Shown: in pieces, positions 10,531-24,100 of the stretch
Layout of the letters: each line of letters starts with the position of its first letter
How positions within the stretch are numbered: position 1 is the stretch's first letter
Source of the DNA: Anoplolepis gracilipes
Taxonomy: Eukaryota > Arthropoda > Insecta > Hymenoptera > Formicidae
DNA length: 64,000 nt
Assembly: GCF_047496725.1 (NCBI RefSeq)
Contig: NC_132971.1
Span: 18,160,001-18,224,000 of the forward strand
Direction: 5' to 3'
The notes under the pieces: model-generated
The model's database searches: none
The model's input: the letters and a program-made list of their open reading frames with translations, nothing else
Told to the model about the DNA's origin: nothing
Made by a program: the position numbers and the translations under genes

Positions 10531-12720
10531 TAGACTTTCAAAAGATTTTTATAAGAAAAAGGTTTTTAACGTACAATGGCATAAGAGCGGGAAGAAAAGT
10601 TCCTAGAGTTTATTAAATTATATAATCGATTTTATGTATAATTCTTTGTAAAACTCTACGATATATATAAAGAACGTCAGACTACAAATTCGCGAAATAT
10701 TTTAGTTGAAAAATTTGATATTGCAAATGCTAGAAATATCTCCATTTTCCTTACGATTATACACATACCAGCTTAAGAAAATATCTCTCATAATATTTCT
10801 TTTTCTCTTATTTTATTATGCAATAGTTTTAACTTGAAAAAACAAAAAAGAATGGTAAAAAATTTTAAATTATAAATGCTAAAAATTTAATATTATTTTG
10901 TTCGTCAAAATTTATTAAAAGTAATATATTAATTTAATAACATATTTTATTTATACGTATTAAAATAAATGTGTATTATATGAAGTTATAATCTTATGTA
11001 TTTATAAAGTGTAAGAATGATCTCTTTGAATTCAAACTTGTGCAATTAGTAAAAAAAAAATTTGCATCTTTTTTTTTAAATATTTATTATTTTTTATTTA
11101 TTATTTATTATTGTCAAACTTAACTTACAAATATTGCATATAATAATATTCAGCATTTTTTACAATGTATAAAGCTACGCACCGCATATAAATAGAATTT
11201 TTAATTATTTGTTATTTTGATATTATAACTTTCCTTTGTGTGTATAATTTTTCATAATTTTTATTTTAAAATAAAGTTATTATGTAACCCATAAATGTGA
11301 CACATTTTATAACAACTTGTTCATAAATAATTTAAAACTGCTTTATGCTTATGCGTCAAAATTTGATTGACTTAGCAGTAAAATACAAACATTTACCAAC
11401 TAATTTTATCGCAATATTATTATTCAGGACATATTATAATCCGGGGTTTACTGATCTCAAAACATTTTAATATTGGTTACATATAAAGATTATAAAAGAT
11501 ATTAATAAAGTTGCGCGTAATAACATTTTGTCAATTAAATTGTTCGGGTTTATTCTTAATATGCAATTTAAATACTTGAAAAGAAATGTAAAAAAGAAAT
11601 GTATATAAATGTATATATATATAACAACATAGTATTAAATAATCAATTGATATATTCATAATTACGTATAATCTTGATTACGAGATAATAGAACGTCGAA
11701 ATATATTTCGTTTATTTATGACATTTAAATTTATCGCAAAATACTTATAATCTGCTTCTATTTCATTCAGTTTTTGACACGTTGATAAGTTATGCAATAA
11801 TCGCGCATATTGGTATAATCAGGCGTTTTATACAAATTAGGCTATTTAATTCTTTAATGTACGTACTATGCACGTAAAGTGCAACATTTAATGCTGAGTT
11901 TTTTTCTTTCTTGCTATCATATTAAAGTCGTACATGTACGCGCGTCTACGAGATTAGATATATTATGGTAAAAAGCTAACTCCTTGGAAAGTAGCACGCA
12001 TCACAATTATTCAATCTCGCAAGCATGTCAGGTTTACTTTAACGCTAATTAATTCTAACAAAGAACACTCGTGCGTCGGAATCTTAAACGTAGAAAATGC
12101 GACGTGGAAGTGCGCGTTTGTGTAGAACGTTGCTTAAAAAAATATTTCTCCGATAATTTACCGTACAATTAAAAAACAAAAATTATATATTCTCTTTGAT
12201 GTTGTAGCTATTATACGATAACAAACTATTCTGAACCGATATAATTTTAATGAAATTTTATGTATATTCAAACGAGTACAATCGACATTTATGTATTAAG
12301 ATTTTTGACTTATAGAAAAAGATTTTAACGATTGTTCATCAAAAAATTGATTCATTTTTTAATCACATTTACATTCTGCTTTATATACGTTAACATTTGT
12401 CAAAAATCTCGAAAGAGAAGGACTTTATAAAACACATTTTTAATAATAAAATATAATTTGCTCGAATCACATGACATTGTTTTGATCGCACGGAGAGATA
12501 AATTTACATATTGCTTACGAATACCTTCTATTAGTTGCAATATTTTTCATTCATGAATGGAATAATGTACTGTCTCAGATTTACTAATTTTCACATTATT
12601 TTATTCAGCTTCTTGAACATTTTCTTTTATTTGCACTTGATTAATAGATCAAGCATAAAGACATAAAAAAACAAAATAAATTGACAAGTATTAGAAACGT
12701 ATATGTATTGGATACGTGAC
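10531..12720. other. Long AT-rich spacer, no gene seen
   Basis: About 2.2 kb of AT-rich sequence with only one slightly more CpG-containing patch (about 11925-12125). A TTTATTATTTATTATT-type tract lies near 11080-11115. No open frame, RNA gene or inverted-repeat element could be supported. Confidence 0.6.
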
Positions 12721-13650
12721 TTGACACAACTAACGAAGGGTTAAAACGCGTGCAACGCAACATGCATTAATGGATCAAAAGAAGGGCGGAAAAAAACAGT
12801 TTTACGTAATTATTGTAATTTCTTTTCGCTTTGCACGTAAACACGCCGCTGAAATTAATCGATCGACTCTGTGCGAAGAGCATCGCGCAAGTACAGATGC
12901 CGAAAAAATTCCAAGGTTTTCACGAGAGAAAATCAGGTTTCTAGTTCTATCTACTCTCCGCCATCCTTCCCACACCCCTCTCCTTTACCATCCCTTTTTC
13001 ACCAACCGTTATCCCGCGAACGGATAATCCACGACTGGGAGCCGATAGAGCCAACCATTTTCCTATCAGACATTGGAAAAACGTGTCTATCGAATTGGGA
13101 TATATAACGGTAGTCGGAGGTAGAGGAGATCCGGGCAGAATACGCGTGGTAGTCTCTACGTATCATCTTTCTCGTACACAGTTATCCCCCGCGAGCGAGA
13201 GTATCATTCTTCTCTCTCGTTCGTGCACGAGGCGTGCGCCGATTCTCGTGCAAGAGGGGAATATTTCTTTTTATCGACAAGTCGCAATAGCGGTGCCTGG
13301 AAGATACTCGCTCGCTCGGCAAGATGGGCTCTTTATGAGCGAGGCAGATTTACAGGCACGGAAAAGGAGCTCTCGCTTTCGCCCGCGCCAAGAAAGAGAC
13401 TGCCGCTCCTCTTGTCCTAGACAAGAACCGTGCTTTCTTATCGCGCGCGATACGAAAACAGGTTGTATTGAGTAGGTTATCTCGTCCCCAACAGCGTTTT
13501 TATCAGGCGAACAGTGTAGCCGGGTGGAAGGCTCAAAGGCGGATGCGATAAATTGGCGCTCGTTGAAAGTTAAGCGGGGAAAAATTGGAAAACGTTAACG
13601 CGTACGCTTCTCGAGATGGTACATAATCATAAAACGTGTACCCGGTAGTA
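12721..13650. other. CpG-rich block, one of the largest
   Basis: About 0.9 kb of CpG-dense sequence. The plus strand carries overlapping open frames of 130 codons (13083-13475), 85 codons (12770-13027) and 65 codons (13223-13420) in different registers; none has domain-like features. A pyrimidine-rich stretch sits at about 12945-13010. Candidate regulatory DNA rather than an exon, but coding cannot be excluded without transcripts. Confidence 0.5.
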
Positions 13651-14928
13651 TCTCATCGTGAGTACAAAAAAATAGCATTTATTAAATATCCGAAAATTTC
13701 ATATTTTATTTTGTTTCTATACTAACCTTTTACGATGATCATTTTTCCTATAACATTAATAACACTGACTTTTCTTTTTAATTTACGCTTTTTATATAAT
13801 ATTTAATATATCTCTAAATCTCATAATCAGATAGCAATCATTATTATCTTTTCCTATTGTATAATGGTTTAATAAAATGAAAATTTAACTATGTTAAATT
13901 TAACACTTATACTCTTATTATTTTACTAACTAAAAAATTCCTGTTTTCTACGAATTGTAAATACAGTAGTAATTACTCCAATAAACTGAGTACAGAATAA
14001 ACCGACAGTCCGTGATTTTCGGGTCACTTGACACCACGTGACGAGATCAGTACGTTTACGGGTGCAAAGAAATCCTCGACGTATTCTCGGTGACCGCAAA
14101 TAGGAACGAGCTCCGTCCTCCACCGATTGATATAACGAGGTGCATTAATTAGACCAATCGATAGCCTGTGATTAACAGGTCAGCCATCGTTACCTCGCGT
14201 CCCACTTATTTGTGTTCGCTTCGGTTACTTCTCGTTCTATTTTTATTATGCCAATAAAGTAATAGGCTGCCTCAAGAGACAACTCGAATACAAATACCTT
14301 GTCGATGAGTACGTGCAAATGTAAAAGTGCAGCTATCCGGTTGATGAATGCATCAGAATATTATAATTTATGTAGACAAGAAAATATAGTGCCATGACTG
14401 ACCTGCGAGTAATGCCGTGCCCATCAGTTACTTCACGTCAATTGTAAATGTACACATACTTTATCATTACTTTTTATTGACCCAACGTCTCTGACTGAAT
14501 TTTAAATATTATATTTTCTATTTCTTTAATATTGAGAAAAAAATTCACTCTCAAATTTAATATTTAACATTCAAATATTGTTAATGTATATAAATATACA
14601 TATATAAATATATAAAAATAACTTGATCCACATTTATTTATTTAATTGTACAAAATAATTACATACAGGTTTACATAATTTATTAGATTTATATAATTAC
14701 ATATTTCCTTCAATTAAATATTTAACAAAGCGAACAGAACAAACAAGTATGCTGATTATATAACGATTTATCTGCGGAAGATAGGTTCTTCTTTTCATGT
14801 GAATTCTCGCCCTTTACTCAACACCTATCTCATTATTGTCTATCTGTCTTAGAAAAGAATCGTAATAATTACGTTAATTATCTTGGTATAAAAAAAACTT
14901 TCATAAAATATAAAGAAATGTTCTTTTC

Positions 14929-14929
<1 letters not shown>
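13651..14929. other. AT-rich spacer with a GC patch at 13,990-14,250
   Basis: AT-rich except for a CpG-containing patch at about 13990-14250, which overlaps a meaningless 65-codon minus frame (13926-14123). Within it GTGATTAACAGG at about 14166-14179 is one of several GATTAA-type strings. No gene is supported. Confidence 0.5.

Positions 14930-14968
<39 letters not shown>
14930..14968. repeat. (AT)n microsatellite, 39 bp
   Basis: An uninterrupted alternating A/T tract within AT-rich DNA. Confidence 0.97.
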
Positions 14969-14971
<3 letters not shown>

Positions 14972-15890
14972 TAATCTGTGTATATAAATATTTTTATATT
15001 TACAAATAATTAAATATTTATAATATTAATTATAAAAAATGTTTTTATAGTATCATTTTTCATTTTCCTATTTTTAATTCCATAATAATTATTTAAGTGA
15101 TATATCTTTTATCATAATATAAAATCTAATAAATTATGATTTATACAATTATTTTTAAAAATATCTTACAGATTGTTAAACACGATATAAATTCTTTTCT
15201 TTTAATTTTTAAACTACATACATCATTTTAGTAAAAGTTTATGTAAATTAAAACTTTTATTTTGTATACTACCACTGATATTGCATTTTAACCAATTTAC
15301 ATACAATATATTACTTTCATAGGAGAAAATTCTCTTCTTATCATCGTAGAGAGAAATAACATATTCTATAACAGTGAGATACGGTGAGCCTTTTGAGAAA
15401 ATAGAATTCTTATGTTTGGATTGATATAAATATATGTTCAGGACAGGGTTTATCTATCAGACTGATATAAACCGTTACCTACAGGCAAGTTGAGTCAGAT
15501 AGCTACTGTAGAGAATTTTCTAACTTTGTTTCTCTGTTTGTTTGACGATTTCCTTCTTAATATGTTTTGTCTATGTGATTATTATAATATCTTTTTATTA
15601 TAACACATTTTTACATTATGTATAAACTTGTTTACTTGAGAATTTCAATTTTATAAAGACTAATATTTAACTATTTATACGATTAATACAATTAATACTA
15701 TTATAAACTATTATTACGATCTTATTTTGTCTCATCTTGAATTACACAATTTTTTAGATTAATGACATATTTATTTGATGCAATGGCACATTACAAAAAA
15801 ATGAATAGGACATGAAAAACTCAGAGTGCCATTTAAGAATTAAATGGGAAATCCAGATTTTCAGAAAAAATGTTCTAAATTCCGTCCTTC
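14969..15890. other. AT-rich spacer
   Basis: AT-rich DNA with a slightly more complex section at about 15330-15540. No open frame or element was recognised. Confidence 0.55.
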
Positions 15891-16470
15891 AGGACAATAC
15901 ACGTTTCGAAACTACGTCTCGTATTTCTCGCTACAGTAACATCAAATGAAATGAAACAACGTAATCCCTTGTCTGTGATTAACGGATCACAGTGTGTAAT
16001 TCCTTCTTGTGTGTGTCAATTCAAATCGGACGTCAATCGGTGTCTCAGACAGCGCGGATAATACTATGGAGCGTCTCCGTATCACTGTGATTGGCCGCTC
16101 AGCTGAAACGCAAAGCGACGCAGTCGCGCGTCGACAGATGTTTGACTTTGGATTAAACGATCCGTCAGACCTAAACGATCACCGTTAATCGCTGGAAAGC
16201 GGTAGATTCGTGTTACACGATTATTCACGCGCGCGCTCGTAATGCGCGCAATTCAAAGAGAATTACGCGATAGGTGAAAGCCGATTTGCTCCGACGTATC
16301 CGGATCGGCTGGCGTGGCGGACGTAACATCGCGGAAGCAAAAACGCATGGCTATTACTCGTCGACGTTAAGCATTTCAATTGGCATTCGCAAAGCACGGA
16401 TGTTTCTCCAATCGTATCGCGCCAAGAGCGTACGAAGATCAAAAGAGAAATTTCGACATTAAATTTCGCA
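15891..16470. other. CpG-rich block with CCAAT-like and E-box motifs
   Basis: CpG-dense, especially 16050-16260. It contains GTGATTGGCC (CCAAT box on the minus strand) near 16087-16096, then an E-box CAGCTG at about 16099-16104. No TATA box with a correctly spaced initiator was found. The 62-codon plus frame 16274-16462 has no recognisable product. A regulatory role is inference only. Confidence 0.45.
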
Positions 16471-17340
16471 TCTCACATCGGTTGATGTTGTTTCACCGTT
16501 AAAATCTTTTATACCAATATTGCTGTGTCACTTGGGATTGAGTCTGTTTACATAAATGACACTCTTTGTTTTCCCAAATCATATTACGTAATATTATTAT
16601 TCAGAAAAATAAATTATTTTAAAATAAATATTTTATTCTTTTTATCTCTCTTTTTTTTTAAATTTTACTTTACACTTACTACAATTTTTGAAAAGTCTTT
16701 CTTTGTTTAAAAATCTGTAAAATATACAGCTGGAATTTATCGAAAGAAGTTACGTACATCTGGAACGAATTCATATCGGTTTTCCCCGTCATATGCGTTT
16801 TTTTTAAAAGAAGAGGGACAGCAATACTTAATTCCGCTTTCCCATTGCAAGCACAGCGGGTCATAATTCTGCTTCTTCTTATAAGTATAAACGGTGCTGC
16901 GAAACGGCGCTTTTACAGACGTTAAGAAGTTTCTTAAGCTTTTAGGAACACGAAACATTGCGAGCACTTGAGAGCTAAACTCGCCGACAAGTAGAAAAGT
17001 GGAAAAATAGCGCGAAGAAAAAAAGGAAAAATGTAAACGCTATACTGCGACAATAAGCAATAAGCCAAGTGAAATAACGATGCTTCAAAATTAACTGAAT
17101 GATTAATCGGCGTGTTGATTTATCAACACTTATTTGATACATTATTAAAAATTCTTAAATCTAAAAATCTTTTTTTTTTTTTGAAATATAATTTTTATTA
17201 TAATTTTTAATATTTTTTTTCTAAGACATTAACGTATCCAGGACGTATCTTAAAACAAAGCAAAGATGTTTTATACTAAGCATCGAGACTTTAAATCTCC
17301 AACTGCAACTTTTTTACGAGTCCCAGCTGAATTGTTAGCG
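16471..17340. other. Mixed AT-rich spacer
   Basis: AT-rich with an intermediate-GC part at about 16735-17020, where two overlapping minus frames (16679-16864 and 16737-16967) are open without any recognisable motif. Nothing else was seen. Confidence 0.5.
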
Positions 17341-17995
17341 AGTTATTTACATTTAACTCATATACATATCGCACCGTAATGCGGGAAATTGTCCTCGCAC
17401 CTCGGACCGGAAATAAACGTCAATATGGTACGGCGCGCTGGCCCGGGACCGCGCGGAGACCCAAGAGATCGTCTATGCTAATTTATGGACGAGGCTTCTC
17501 GCAAAATGAAAATGATAAGCGTTATTTAAATCGCGTGTACGCGCGTACCGTTGCTGCCGCGAAAACGCGATCAGCGTCGGGGTTGGTGTTTGCAAAATAC
17601 ACAAGTATTATATGGCAGGACGGTAGCTCGCGCGCGCGCGTACTTTTGTTCGCGTGTTGCATTATTCATGAATGTACTTATAAGCCACTATTGCACATTG
17701 CGTCGCACCGTGTCGTGCATCTCTCTCTCTCTTTCCTCGCCCGCATTCTCATCCTGCGTCCCGTGTATCAACCGGAAGAGCCGTTCTCCGTGCGGCGAAA
17801 AACTCGACTACGCGGCTTTCTGGAAGCGTACTACGCCGTACGATCCTTGTCCCATATAACGAAAACTTTATCGGAATCACGAGCTGCGCGTTCTCTCTTA
17901 AGCCGGCTTTTGCAGGATGATGCGGCGCCGACGCGACATAGCCAGCTCACGAGATCCCCGAAGTCGCCTGGGATTGCTTGACCACGACTAGGAAT
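17341..17995. other. CpG-rich block holding the window's longest open frame
   Basis: The plus frame 17379-17981 is open for 200 codons, and a second plus register is open for 102 codons (17551-17859). The predicted protein is Arg/Ser-rich with no domain, signal peptide or repeat pattern that I recognise. A (CG)6 tract at 17629-17640 lies inside it. The absence of stops is probably a by-product of CpG-rich composition, but length makes it the first place to test for a missed exon. Confidence 0.4.
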
Positions 17996-18061
17996 ATTTC
18001 CAATCTATTATATTTCGATAGAGTGTGTATTGAAAAAATATTTCCTTTATTTTTTAATTGT

Positions 18062-18098
<37 letters not shown>

Positions 18099-20680
18099 CA
18101 AGACATTATACAAACATCTAAAGGACAGTATTATAATATATAAAAAAAAATATTTATCGTCAAATCAATCAATAATAATAAAGAGTTGCAAATATATGCA
18201 TATTTTTGTAATTTATATTAATTATTCGTTGATTTGATTAATTTATGATATATTTTGATATACATATAGATTCGAAAATGTCTCCATTACTTATTAAAAG
18301 CATTGCCTATACACACAAACTCTGCTTTGGGAAAGCTAACAGATAATATCAGTATATTCATAATCTGCTTATAGTTAATAAAATTACATGTATCGCTCAA
18401 ATCACTTTAGTCTAAATTAAATTAAATTTTAATTTAAACAAAGTAATTTGTATAACACCTGCTGTGTTCATACAAAAACTATTAAAAGGCGAACCGTAGA
18501 GTATATACTCTCTCTACATTGAATATTAATTAATAAAAACATTCGAGAGATTAACTGATATCACGTTTCGACGTGAAATTAAATTTTAATGAAAGGGAGA
18601 GAAAGCAATCAAACTAGATAATTATATGTTTTTTTGTAAATATACATCAATAAAAATATTGTTTATTATAATAATTTTTTAAAATATGCACTCCTTTGTT
18701 TTCGAAAATTGGCCGCGTATTTTATAACTTTGAGAACTGCGGAAGCACTTAAAAGCACTTTAAAAAAAAATCTTGTTAACAACAAAATTCATGAAGAAGA
18801 ATTTTCATGTCGGTGGTAATTTACAACTATTTTTTAATGAAAATTGCACAGATTTTATTATCTTACTAAATTAATTACGTCTATGGCAATCATTGTTTAC
18901 GTGCAATCAATATTTTCAATAGATTCAGAATTTTAACATGCATCTGCCGTTTTCACGTTAAAAGCAGCGTGAGCCCAAATGAATTTTCTTCCCGGTAAAC
19001 ACGACAGAGTAAGTTTATGACGTACGAAGAGTATAGTGCAGGATGAAGCAGATGCCTCGTTAAAACTCTCGGAAGATCATTCCTTGGTAAGCAACGCGCT
19101 AGGATGTGAAAATCTTGTTGTATACTTAACCGCACATAACTTGTCGAAAGTATTTATTGGATGTTGAGGAGATAGCATTCCAGGCGGTCCTAAGAAGCTT
19201 TTCTTTTTCGTTTTGTGCAAAGAGATTTTTTTATTTTATTTATTCTAAGCTCATCGTTCCCTTCAAGTCAAGTATTAATCATTTGGAAGAAGTTGTTGAA
19301 AGCATATCGAAAGTTTGATGTAATATAAAAAAGTATCTCGTTGACATGTTCATCGAGATGATATTATTATTTTACACATATAGTTTTATGTATACATGTA
19401 TGAGCATAATCACACCTAACTCGTACGTGAAAAATAAAATATCTTATTTTTTTATCGCTTTTATACAAATGATTTTTGTAAAAATTTGGCAAAAATATAC
19501 ATCATATTTGATGCTTTTGCCTCTGTCATATTGGTAACGTTTTTTCACTCGCTGTCTGCAATATTTACAAAATAACGCAAAATCAAGTTTTACAGGCATT
19601 CGCTTTGATCTTTTCGTCTCTTTTACTCGGTTTCCCATTTACTTTTATCGTACATACGATAGATGATTAATACTGATACTATTTTTTCAGAAAACATGTT
19701 TATCCATCAAAATTTATATATCATTGTGTATATAAATACAATATTAATACTTTGTCCTCTGCATTTTATAATTAATAACAGTAAATAAAAAAATCTCAAA
19801 TGTGTGTAGATATAAATAATTAATTTTATACACAGATATTATTATTTTAAATTATTGTAAGAAACCAACCATATATATATTTTAAGTAACAGTAATAATT
19901 TATTAAATAATAATATTAATAGAAAGAGAGAGGGAAAGAGAGATAGAAAAGGAGAGACAGAAATAATTCATTATTATTATGGAAACAAATATCTAATGTA
20001 TTTTTAAGTAATTTTTGACAGAGACTTGATCTAATTTCTCCAATGGATAATTAAAACACATAGATAAAGTAGTTTTTTGTAAAAAGACTAAAAATTAAAG
20101 TTCAATCTTCCAATTTTTTCGCGATTAAACGTAAAATATTCATATATTGCAAAACATTATATACTTTGTAAAAATTCGCCTTTATTTTTTTTTTATTAAA
20201 AATTTTTTTCTTTTGTCTTTATTTTTCTTCTATATATCACATTTACCTTCTCTCTCTCTCCACAATATTATGTATTATTTATCGAAATATATATTAGATA
20301 TTTCAACAGGCAAGCTGTTTATTTTGCGAGTTTTGCTTTTGCATTTAGATAACTTCATATACATTTAGCAGCCTTCAGTGTTCACTAGTGCGGACAACCG
20401 AATCTGTTGCGAGCATATCGTCGCAAGATCCGACCAATTTATTATAAATTTATTTACGATCTAATAATAATCGATGACTTTAACATCTGTCAATATGATC
20501 TGTCTATTCCACATTTCACAAAGGATTTATGACGCTCGTCGTTTATTAAGATATACACTTTACATCGACAAGCGAAACAAGCGCTTTCTTTTTGTAGATT
20601 TTTTTGAAGAGCGCATATAATAATTTGTACATACATCGACTTGAATACACAACTTTTTGCAAAATTTTGTCTCAGTTCGA
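17996..20680. other. AT-rich spacer with microsatellites and a purine tract
   Basis: About 2.7 kb of AT-rich DNA. It includes an (AT)14 tract at 18065-18092 passing into a short GT run, a small stem CACGT-TTCG-ACGTG at about 18563-18576, and a purine-rich run of AGAG/GGAAAG units at about 19920-19965. A slightly CpG-containing patch occurs at 18940-19130. No gene is supported. Confidence 0.55.
18065..18092. repeat. (AT)14 microsatellite
   Basis: An uninterrupted alternating A/T tract, followed directly by GTGTGT. Confidence 0.95.
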
Positions 20681-21200
20681 TCAAATTCGATGCTCGTTTT
20701 ATAGAGCAGAACAATATGCGTCCCGCGAGAGAGCGCCTTTCGGTCTGCTGGAAATCAACAGTTTTCACGGTGAAACTGCCGACGGCAGGGACCGCAAAAA
20801 GCGATAGAAAGTTACGGTTGATATGCGTCGCTGGCACGTAATATCCGACGAGAACACGAGAGCTAACTTCTTGCTTGGTCCGCGATACTGTCCGCCGCGG
20901 CGGATGAGAGGCGAGATGAGAAAGAGCAAGAGAGAAAATGAGTACGGAGGAGAGAAAGAAAGAGGTAGACCTTTTGTGCGATGCAGTCGCATGTATGCAC
21001 GCCTGTGTTTACGTGTGACACGTCACAGGAGAGTGCAACACTCGACAAATTCTCTCCAATGCAAGCTGCGATAGTGAAACGGCCTGCCAAGGGTTATGTT
21101 GGACAATAGCCACGCTTTCGACTGAAACTCGAGCCAGAGAGCTCGTCATTAGAAGGACCAAATAGGCGCAACACAATAAAAACTATCGATTCGATGTCAA
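20681..21200. other. CpG-rich block
   Basis: CpG-dense, with a purine-rich plus-strand stretch at about 20905-20970. Open frames run in at least four registers (for example plus 20823-21074, minus 20765-20992, minus 20863-21090). None is recognisable, and their mutual overlap argues against coding. Confidence 0.5.
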
Positions 21201-21205
21201 GAATA

Positions 21206-21340
21206 TTAGGTCAGCCCCTTGCTTTGTCGAACTTGTTAATACAAATAGAATAAAAAACAAATTTATAGTCATTTTGTAGTTTTTAATAATCGAAATAATA
21301 GCGACATGTTATTTTTTAAATTGATCTTCTTTATTTAGAG
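21206..21340 (+). mobile_element. Possible 5' end of a mariner-like element
   Basis: The sequence starts TATTAGGTCAGCCCCTTGCT and continues into AT-rich DNA. This resembles the beginning of insect mariner elements (TTAGGTYGRC-type end, then an AT-rich leader). The first ten bases are shared with the minus strand at 4320. No transposase frame and no matching right end were found downstream, so it would be a truncated copy. A weak identification from memory of TIR form. Confidence 0.2.
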
Positions 21341-22490
21341 AAAAAAGTTAAAAAAAAATTACTTAACACAACAGTTTAATAAAAGGAATAATAAACTTCT
21401 TTTGCAACTTTTTTATGACAATAGAAAGAAAAAATGATAAACTAAAATAATTTAGAGAACAATTTAGCAAAAAATTAAAATATAATATATGAAATAAAAA
21501 ATTCTTTTTTCGACTATATATATTAACTGTCAAAAAATATTAAAAAGCTACAAATAGATTTCTTATAAGTAATTATGATATTACAACGTCTTATGTTTTT
21601 CCCAGATACACGTCAATCTCTTCTCTTCGGAATTTGCATGTTCTCAGTTTATTTTTACTCAGGCTATTTAAAGTTTGTTGAAAGCATTCTTGGTAAATTC
21701 TTGTGTTTTTCGTCCTGACATTGGGGCACTGCCTCGAGCAGCGTCAACAAAGTAATTCCGAAGGGTTAACGAATTTTCGCCGGAAGAAACTGTAACTATT
21801 TCATCTATCTTAGCTCTTTTATTTTCAGGCCTGTCGACAGTATAAATTTGTCAAACTACATTGCGTAACGCGAATCGCAAAAGTGTCAACATCATTTCCC
21901 GTGTAAAATCGATGCGTTCGTGCGTAACCGTCCGTTGCGTAAACTAGCTAGGGGATAAGGTAATTATTCCGGTTAGTTTCAGCCGCAGCAATGTTCTACT
22001 TTCAACTGACAAATATTGACATTTTACGGTGATATCACATGTTCGAGCCAAATTGAGTGTTCATTTACAGAAAGGGAGGGATAAGACCCTTAAAAAATCC
22101 AGATATTTTTTTGATTTTCAAGATACAGAAAGTTGAAAAATTTAATTATTTACTAATAAATATATGAGTAGCAAATTAAAATAATCAAATTGCATTTTCG
22201 AAATTTCACAGTGAATGAAATGTTTTTAAATAAATATTAATTTTAAGATGCACCCATTCTTAGATGCTGTATATTATATTTGTGTCTTATATTTTTGTAT
22301 TGTTTATTCTTATTGTCTTCGTCATTATTGTATAAAATATATAAAGATAATACATTATATATAATATTATTCTTGTAATATAATATATTATAATATATAG
22401 TATAATCATGATAGTGAGTAATATCATGCGTACATTTTGCATAAATTTTTGATTATATCTTCAAATTGAAAAATTCCAAAAGTTTTTTCA
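21341..22490. other. AT-rich spacer
   Basis: AT-rich with an intermediate patch at about 21620-22040. A TTATTTTCAG string at about 21819-21828 could serve as a splice acceptor, but the sequence after it has no convincing open frame. No repeat was recognised. Confidence 0.5.
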
Positions 22491-22594
22491 GGATGCGCAG
22501 ATGGCGAGAAGCTTCAGAAGAAAGTGACTATGTTGACCTAGTTACGTTAGCAAGAAATTTGTGTTCTAAAAACATCGAGGCATTAATACATCAT
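22491..22594 (+). CDS. Candidate internal exon, weak
   Basis: AGTTTTTTCAG just before position 22491 is a fair splice acceptor. It is followed by an open frame that starts MRRWREASEESDYVDLV and reads about 34 codons before CAT|GTAAAA, a possible donor at about 22594. The wider open frame (22466-22909, 147 codons) becomes Ile/Tyr/His-rich and random-looking after this point. The first part is more charged and protein-like than surrounding frames. I recognise no family. It is listed because both splice signals flank the better half of the frame; chance is quite possible. Confidence 0.15.
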
Positions 22595-22920
22595 GTAAAA
22601 ATGTTGAGTTTAAATATATTAGTGTATATATTCTATTCATCACGTCATATTCTCCATGCATACAACTACATTCCATTTCAACATTATTGTATTATTCTCA
22701 ATATGATAGAAAGAATATCGGAAATATATCATATCACTTTATTATTATATAATGTTATTGATTCTGTTAATCATTGCATAAGTAACGGATACTTTGGCAA
22801 TTACACAGCTTTATTTCATAATAACAACGCTTTATTTCAGCGATTTCGGTATTTTTACAAAATCGAAATCAATAGCGCTCGGACAACGTACAATACGTGT
22901 ATCGTTTAAAAAAAGAAAAA

Positions 22921-23545
22921 AATCGTCATAAAACTCACACATGAGTGAGGATTGTATTGAACGCCGGACTCGCCATTTCAACGATGAAACATCGGAATCC
23001 GATAAGCGTCGGCGATTATTTAATTATCACCGGGGATGTATCGTGGAGACATTTGTGTGTTGAAACATTTTCCGAGAACAAAGATAACTATGTATTTACG
23101 CACACGTGTACGCGCATCTCGCTCTCGCTCCGGCCGTTCGTCTGGCTAAACGGAGGAAGCGAATTATTCCGTTTGAATCGAAGCCCGATGAGAGAGAACG
23201 AGCCATTCTCCGTGCGCCCGGACACACGAAGATATTTACACTGTTAGGAGGACTGTCAGAAGAGTGGATTAGTGCGCGGTCGAATACGTGGGTGCGTTAC
23301 ATGGGATTCAACGCGATTTTCCAATTTACGTTGATCGATCCGCCGTGCCGGCCTGGAGGCGAAAGCCGCGTATATCTCGCGCATAAAGCGTAGCCGGTTT
23401 TCATTATTGAGGCAAATTCGACGCACTGCTGAATGGCATATTTGCAATTCGAATTAAGGGAAGCGTTAATTTAATGGAAAACGGGAAAAATAAATGCGCG
23501 ACCGTGCGGTATCCGAGTACCCTTAATCAAAAGGAAAATGGACGC
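22921..23545. other. CpG-rich block
   Basis: CpG-dense block with overlapping plus frames of 100 codons (22945-23247) and 95 codons (23106-23393) and a minus frame. No recognisable domain. Boundaries with AT-rich DNA are sharp on both sides. Confidence 0.5.
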
Positions 23546-24100
23546 TTCGTTATAATTGAGCTTACTCTGCAGAATATTCATGTCTCCCTTCGTAAGCTTC
23601 AGTTAAGCGTAAACTTTAATTTGAAGTTTCTAAGATAGCTATTCTTTTAATTTTATAAACATTATATCGGATACAATTATATATTTTATTTAATTTCTAT
23701 ATAATTTGCTTATTAAAAATGTAATCTCCCCTTTTCATTTTTATATCTTATACGTTGAATTTTAATTTATCAATTTTTTTTTACAAGAATGTAATCTTAT
23801 AGGCATCGGATTAAAAATTATACAGATTAAAATATATATGTTAATGTAATTTTTTTATTTATTTATATAGCGCTTAAATTAAGTGTTAACCTTAAGAAAT
23901 TTATTTAAATATAAATAATAAGAAAGCTTATTTAAAAATGAAATACGTATATTACAAATGTTATACAATCAATATAAAATTTTATTAGTATTAGCGAGTT
24001 AGTATTTTATATCTGATATTGAAATCGAAGGACAAGTCTTTAAGGCGTTAACTTTGCTGTAACCGTCTGTGAATTTCTCTGCGAACGGTAGAGCGATTTA
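23546..24100. other. AT-rich spacer
   Basis: AT-rich sequence with no open frame or repeat structure worth naming. Confidence 0.6.
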
